This document shows, one piece after another, positions 7,374-9,946 of a stretch of 9,946 nt of DNA. The number at the start of each line of letters is the position of its first letter. The stretch's first letter is position 1. The notes below the pieces were generated by a model, which ran no database searches, was not told the DNA's origin, and saw only the letters and a program-made list of their open reading frames with translations. The stretch comes from Latescibacteria bacterium UBA6620. GTDB taxonomy: Bacteria > Latescibacterota > UBA2968. A program made the translations under genes and the position numbers. The DNA lies in NCBI GenBank assembly GCA_002433075.1, contig DJHM01000022.1, positions 399,978 to 409,923 on the forward strand, read 5' to 3'.

Positions 7374-7721
7374 TCAGTGATGCGCGTGTGCGTCGGTCGG
7401 AACCCTGCAACATTCTGGCAGGGCAGCATAGGCAGTCGAATCGGCTGCAACCCCGTTCGCGTCATAGCCGGCGGCCACGATGGCAGCAGCAAGGGCTTCC
7501 GGACCCGTCGCCCCATCGTTGTAGGACACCCGAACCTGCTTGGCCTTCAAATCGACGGATACTGCTCGCACCCCGTCCAGGTTTTCTACGACGCGCTGCA
7601 CCGTCGTCTGGCAATGGGCGCATTGGAGTGTGGGGGTGTCGATCGTGGCCTGTTTCGCCTCGGTCGCTTCACACGCCCAGGCCGTGGTGGCAACCAGGAA
7701 CCCCCAGAGAATGCGTCTCAT
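7374..7721 (-). CDS. Secreted heavy-metal-associated (HMA) domain protein
   Basis: This is a 115-residue protein with an N-terminal signal peptide (MRRILWGFLVATTAWA). Cleavage near residue 16 or 19 is likely; the Cys at 17 does not sit in a good lipobox. An HMA domain spans about 27-90: the metal-binding CxxC is LQCAHCQTTV (Cys34, Cys37), and GVRAVSVDLKAKQVRVSY and AIVAAGYDA are typical of the ferredoxin-like fold. The tail holds adjacent cysteines (Cys104, Cys105) and ends HAHH, a possible second metal site. The overall plan recalls periplasmic MerP and CopZ-like carriers; the metal cannot be named, and no transporter or MerR regulator is in the window. ATG at 7721 is preceded by AAAGGAG with 6-base spacing and by a strong promoter. 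A start 16 codons upstream would precede the signal peptide and lies at or upstream of the promoter -10, so I reject it. Confidence 0.9.
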   Translation of the reverse strand: MRRILWGFLVATTAWACEATEAKQATIDTPTLQCAHCQTTVQRVVENLDGVRAVSVDLKAKQVRVSYNDGATGPEALAAAIVAAGYDANGVAADSTAYAALPECCRVPTDAHAHH

Positions 7722-7750
7722 AACTTTCTCCTTTCCTTGATGACCTCGAA

Positions 7751-7779
7751 ACCATACGTGAAGGCTCATGACGTGTCAA
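7751..7779 (-). promoter_or_regulatory. Strong sigma-70-type promoter of the HMA operon
   Basis: On the minus strand, a perfect TTGACA (7774-7779) is followed after exactly 17 bp by TATGGT (7751-7756, four of six matches to TATAAT). Transcription would start near 7744, about 23 bases before the ATG of the HMA gene. The spacer has no long dyad of the MerR type. Expression may therefore be constitutive or controlled by a site not evident here. Confidence 0.75.
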
Positions 7780-7817
7780 GGCAACGGAGCCATCGGGCAC
7801 TCCGTCCCCCGTACGAC

Positions 7818-7847
7818 AAAAAAAGACCAGACGCATCGCGCCTGATC
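7818..7847 (-). terminator. Intrinsic terminator of the chemoreceptor gene
   Basis: On the minus strand, GATCAGGCGC and GCGTCTGGTC form a stem of 9-10 bp with a 3-5 base loop, followed by seven T residues. It lies about 40 bases after the stop at 7888 and separates this gene from the HMA operon promoter. Confidence 0.9.
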
Positions 7848-7887
7848 TCGCCTTCCTGACAGGATAAAGTGCTGTTACATAGACGCT

Positions 7888-9693
7888 TTACTTGTAGGCC
7901 TCCTGACCATCCGACGAGGCCCCGGCGTCAGCCTGTTCGACGATGCTTTCCTGCTCGCGAGCCACCTTTTCGGTCACCTGGATCAACTCGTAGAGTTCTT
8001 CGACCTGACGCTGGATGTGTCCCCTGATTTCAGCCTGCCCGTCGGCAAGTTCGATCAGAAGTTTCCCCTGAGACGTCGAGTCCTCCACATCCCTGGCCAG
8101 GCGCTCCAGCGCGGTGCCCCCGCGTTTCGCAAGACGACCCGTCTGACGTGCAGACCATCCAGATCCCTCCAGGTGCGACGCCATCTCGTCGAGATCTCGT
8201 CGAATCTGCATCATCCTCCCTTCGACGTCACGTTGCAATCGAGCGACTTCCGGGCTAAGATCGGAGATCGCCTCGACCACCGCTGCCAATCCTCCCGCGG
8301 GCTCCTCCGCTCGGCCCAATTCGACCTTTGCGGAAACAACGAGGTGTTCGATCGAGCTCTGGAGCCGCGCGATCGATTGGGTGGTGGTCTCAGATTCGTT
8401 CAGTTTCCCCTTCAAGCGGACCACAGCCTCGCGGACCATTTCGCTGTAGGTGGTTGCCTCCCTGGCCCCTTCGACCAGGTCCCACAACGATTCACTGCGC
8501 TCCGCCGCCATCTCGCCTGTACGCTCCACGTGTTGTCGAACGTCATCGATAGACCGGCGCAGACTGTCGCCTTCGCTACTCAAGGCCTGGATCGATGATC
8601 GCACTCCAGAAAGCCGTTCACCCAACACCCGGACGCTTCGGGTCACGAGCGATGCACCTCGCTTCAGTTCCTGGACATCATCCGGGTCCATTGCCGGGTG
8701 AGACCCGTTCTGGGGAATGGCATCTTCTTCCTGGGTCTCGTCCTCGATCAGTTCGAAGCCCGTCTCTTCCAGAAGGTCTTCCTCTTCCATGGATTCAAGG
8801 GCCTCTACCTCGGCGAGGATATCCTCGTCGATTCCCTCGTTGGGGTCCCGGATTGGTTTGAAGTCGGGATCCTCATCCTCGGGCGGCGTTGCGTCTGAAG
8901 GCGGCGGCTGGGAAGCTTCTTGAGGCACGACGCTCTCGTCGGTTGCCGGCATCAACACTTCCCAGAAGATTGAGGGTCCGATGAATTCCGACTCTTCATC
9001 GAAGACCGCGCTCGCGACGAATCGTACGCGGTGTGGTCCCACATCGAAGCTGCATTCGTAAGGAAGGTGATCTGGGTTCGTGAGCAAACGGGTTGCATCT
9101 TCGACATCCGGGTAAAGAGACGCAACACGCTCACCGTTCAGGGAAGTCGCATCGATATCCAGGTGATCGTTCAGCTGCAACAGGACGGACTCCGAGGTAT
9201 CATTCTGATAGACGACCCGGAGATCGGCGTCGGCCAGGATCAGACCAAGCGGTGCCGAATCCGCAAGCGAACGAAATTTCACCACGGCATCCAACTGATC
9301 CTGCAGATAGACCCGTGCGCGCTCCGAAGCCTGTTTCTCGACTTCGAGGTCGCGAACCTGCGTCTCCAGATCTTCAACCATGTCGTTGAAGCCCAGGGCC
9401 ATTCGGCGCATCTCCTCCGGCCCCTCGACGGGCAACCGCGGATGCAAGTCCCCCGCCCTCATGCGAGTGAATTCGTCGATAATCGACAGCACGGGGTTCA
9501 GCGAACACTCCATCAAGGAATAGAACGCGACGCCGCACAGACCCACGAAGACAAAGGCTGCGAGGAAGAGATGTGGAGCGTCGACCTCGTCGGGAACCCA
9601 CGAGATGATAACGGGCGCGAACCAACCCAGCGCGAGGGCGGCCAAAATCAGGCCGACTGCGATCAATGTGAGTGTGAATCTGAGGTTAGCCAT
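7888..9693 (-). CDS. Methyl-accepting chemotaxis-type receptor with HAMP, PAS and diverged signalling hairpin
   Basis: With the start at the ATG at 9693, this is a 601-residue membrane receptor. Two hydrophobic helices (about 6-31 and 41-63) are separated by only about 9 residues, so there is almost no periplasmic sensor. A HAMP domain follows (about 65-118, RMRAGDLHPRLPVEGPEEM). A PAS domain spans about 138-247 (APLGLILADADLRVVYQND, then LTNPDHLPYECSFDVG and FIGPSIFWEV), like those of PAS-containing chemoreceptors. Residues about 250-335 form a strongly acidic, low-complexity linker. A long helical hairpin (about 340-588) follows; its middle, SAKVELGRAEEPAGGLAAVV (454-473), aligns without gaps to the canonical NAAIEAARAGE-x-GRGFAVV tip. 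It keeps Glu458, Arg461, Glu464 and Gly468 but not the Asn, the central Ala pair or GRGF. No CheR-binding pentapeptide ends the protein. An extra 27 N-terminal residues (ATG at 9774) are possible but are hydrophilic and have no support. No che gene is adjacent. Confidence 0.85.
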   Translation of the reverse strand: MANLRFTLTLIAVGLILAALALGWFAPVIISWVPDEVDAPHLFLAAFVFVGLCGVAFYSLMECSLNPVLSIIDEFTRMRAGDLHPRLPVEGPEEMRRMALGFNDMVEDLETQVRDLEVEKQASERARVYLQDQLDAVVKFRSLADSAPLGLILADADLRVVYQNDTSESVLLQLNDHLDIDATSLNGERVASLYPDVEDATRLLTNPDHLPYECSFDVGPHRVRFVASAVFDEESEFIGPSIFWEVLMPATDESVVPQEASQPPPSDATPPEDEDPDFKPIRDPNEGIDEDILAEVEALESMEEEDLLEETGFELIEDETQEEDAIPQNGSHPAMDPDDVQELKRGASLVTRSVRVLGERLSGVRSSIQALSSEGDSLRRSIDDVRQHVERTGEMAAERSESLWDLVEGAREATTYSEMVREAVVRLKGKLNESETTTQSIARLQSSIEHLVVSAKVELGRAEEPAGGLAAVVEAISDLSPEVARLQRDVEGRMMQIRRDLDEMASHLEGSGWSARQTGRLAKRGGTALERLARDVEDSTSQGKLLIELADGQAEIRGHIQRQVEELYELIQVTEKVAREQESIVEQADAGASSDGQEAYK

Positions 9694-9730
9694 GGTTAGA
9701 ATCCCGATCGAATCACCGAATGAGACTGCC

Positions 9731-9758
9731 ACTCTACGATATCGACACATCCGATCAA
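9731..9758 (-). promoter_or_regulatory. Possible promoter of the chemoreceptor gene
   Basis: On the minus strand, TTGATC (9753-9758) and TAGAGT (9731-9736) are 16 bp apart, each matching four of six consensus bases. The pair lies about 40 bases before the preferred ATG at 9693 and after the upstream terminator, which is where a promoter is needed. If real, it rules out the longer start at 9774. Confidence 0.35.
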
Positions 9759-9811
9759 TTCTTGAACATGGCACGACCGCCGAACCCTGTCAATCTCTCG
9801 CCCCATAACAG

Positions 9812-9840
9812 AAAACCCCCACACCGAGCGGTGCAGGGGT
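9812..9840 (-). terminator. Intrinsic terminator after the lysine-rich gene
   Basis: On the minus strand, CCCCTGCACC and GGTGTGGGGG form a 10-bp stem (two G-U pairs), extended by an A-U pair, with a 4-base loop GCTC, followed by TTTTCTGTT. It lies about 22 bases after the stop of the gene at 9863. Confidence 0.88.
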
Positions 9841-9862
9841 CGTCTGTCAATCCTGATTCTAA

Positions 9863-9946
9863 CTAGCCGCGACGGCGAGCGGTCTTCTTCGCCTTCTTAG
9901 CTTTTTTAGCCTTTTTGGCTTTTTTAGCCTTTTTGGCTTTTTTGGC
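9863..9946 (-). CDS. C-terminal end of an (Ala-Lys-Lys)-repeat basic protein
   Basis: Only the last 27 codons are inside the window: seven Ala-Lys-Lys repeats, then TARRRG and a TAG stop at 9863-9865. Such tails bind nucleic acid non-specifically. They are found on bacterial histone H1-like proteins, on HU/DNA-binding proteins with extended tails, and at the end of some topoisomerase I proteins. The N-terminal domain lies beyond the right edge, so the protein cannot be named. The stop is followed closely by a strong terminator, so this is the last gene of its transcript. Confidence 0.75.
   Translation of the reverse strand, partial: AKKAKKAKKAKKAKKAKKAKKTARRRG
9902..9937 (-). repeat. Two perfect 18-bp tandem repeats in the lysine-rich tail
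   Basis: GCCAAAAAGGCTAAAAAA occurs twice in direct succession on the minus strand (9937-9920 and 9919-9902), with a near-copy upstream at the window edge. The downstream repeats use AAG instead of AAA and are more diverged. Homopolymer A-runs and tandem identity make copy number changes by slippage likely. Confidence 0.85.

Noticed and set aside
7374..7769. HMA protein start at 7769
   Set aside because: This start lies upstream of the inferred transcription start and adds 16 hydrophilic residues before the signal peptide. The ATG at 7721 has the AGGAG site.
9031..9699. 222-residue plus-strand frame opposite the chemoreceptor
   Set aside because: It is antisense to the HAMP and PAS coding region, with no domain and no start signals.
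7888..9774. Chemoreceptor start at 9774
   Set aside because: The extra 27 residues are hydrophilic and rich in Arg, precede the first membrane helix, and overlap a possible promoter. The ATG at 9693 starts right at the membrane helix.
1..9946. tRNA, rRNA, CRISPR array, insertion sequence or attachment site
   Set aside because: I found no clover-leaf, spaced repeat array, transposase or terminal inverted repeats. The only tandem repeats are those inside the lysine-rich coding tail.

Overview
All genes in this window lie on the minus strand. The DNA is GC-rich (roughly 60% by eye). Codon use, Shine-Dalgarno sites, frequent GTG starts and intrinsic terminators indicate a bacterium. A signal peptide, a periplasmic-type metal-binding protein and a membrane chemoreceptor point to a Gram-negative-like envelope. 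The alanine/lysine-rich basic protein tail at the right edge is of a kind seen in several GC-rich lineages (Myxococcota, Gemmatimonadota, some Proteobacteria). I cannot place the organism more precisely.

Read in the direction of transcription (right to left), the layout is as follows. (1) 9863-9946: the last 27 codons of a gene with an (Ala-Lys-Lys)n tail, followed by a terminator at 9812-9840. (2) 7888-9693: a methyl-accepting chemotaxis-type receptor with two membrane segments, HAMP, PAS, an unusual acidic linker and a diverged signalling hairpin, closed by a terminator at 7818-7847. (3) A strong promoter at 7751-7779 drives a tightly packed unit: a secreted heavy-metal-associated (HMA) protein (7374-7721), a SnoaL/NTF2-like protein (6940-7368), a DUF554 membrane protein (6254-6943) and an unrecognised 69-residue protein (6025-6234). 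A terminator at 5966-6001 ends it. (4) A sugar-acid unit: a tagaturonate reductase-like enzyme (uxaB-like, 4866-5963) with a shortened C-terminus, an L-galactonate 5-dehydrogenase-like zinc enzyme (lgoD/yjjN-like, 3837-4853) and a YigZ/IMPACT-family protein (3227-3835). Junctions within the unit are 12 and 1 bp. (5) A 200-bp intergenic region with a probable promoter, then the first two thirds of the glutamate synthase large subunit gltB (1-3026), which runs off the left edge.

The two dehydrogenases make biochemical sense together. The zinc enzyme would oxidise L-galactonate to D-tagaturonate, and the UxaB-like enzyme would reduce that to D-altronate, feeding the hexuronate route to 2-keto-3-deoxygluconate. 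No altronate dehydratase, transporter or regulator is in the window. gltB belongs to ammonia assimilation and appears to have its own promoter.

I see no overtly new system such as a defence island, CRISPR array or mobile element. The points most worth a second look are: the chemoreceptor with a diverged tip and an inserted acidic linker; the terminator pressed against the uxaB start codon; the apparent C-terminal truncation of that UxaB; the HMA/SnoaL/DUF554/69-residue operon; and the lysine-rich tail encoded by near-identical nucleotide repeats.
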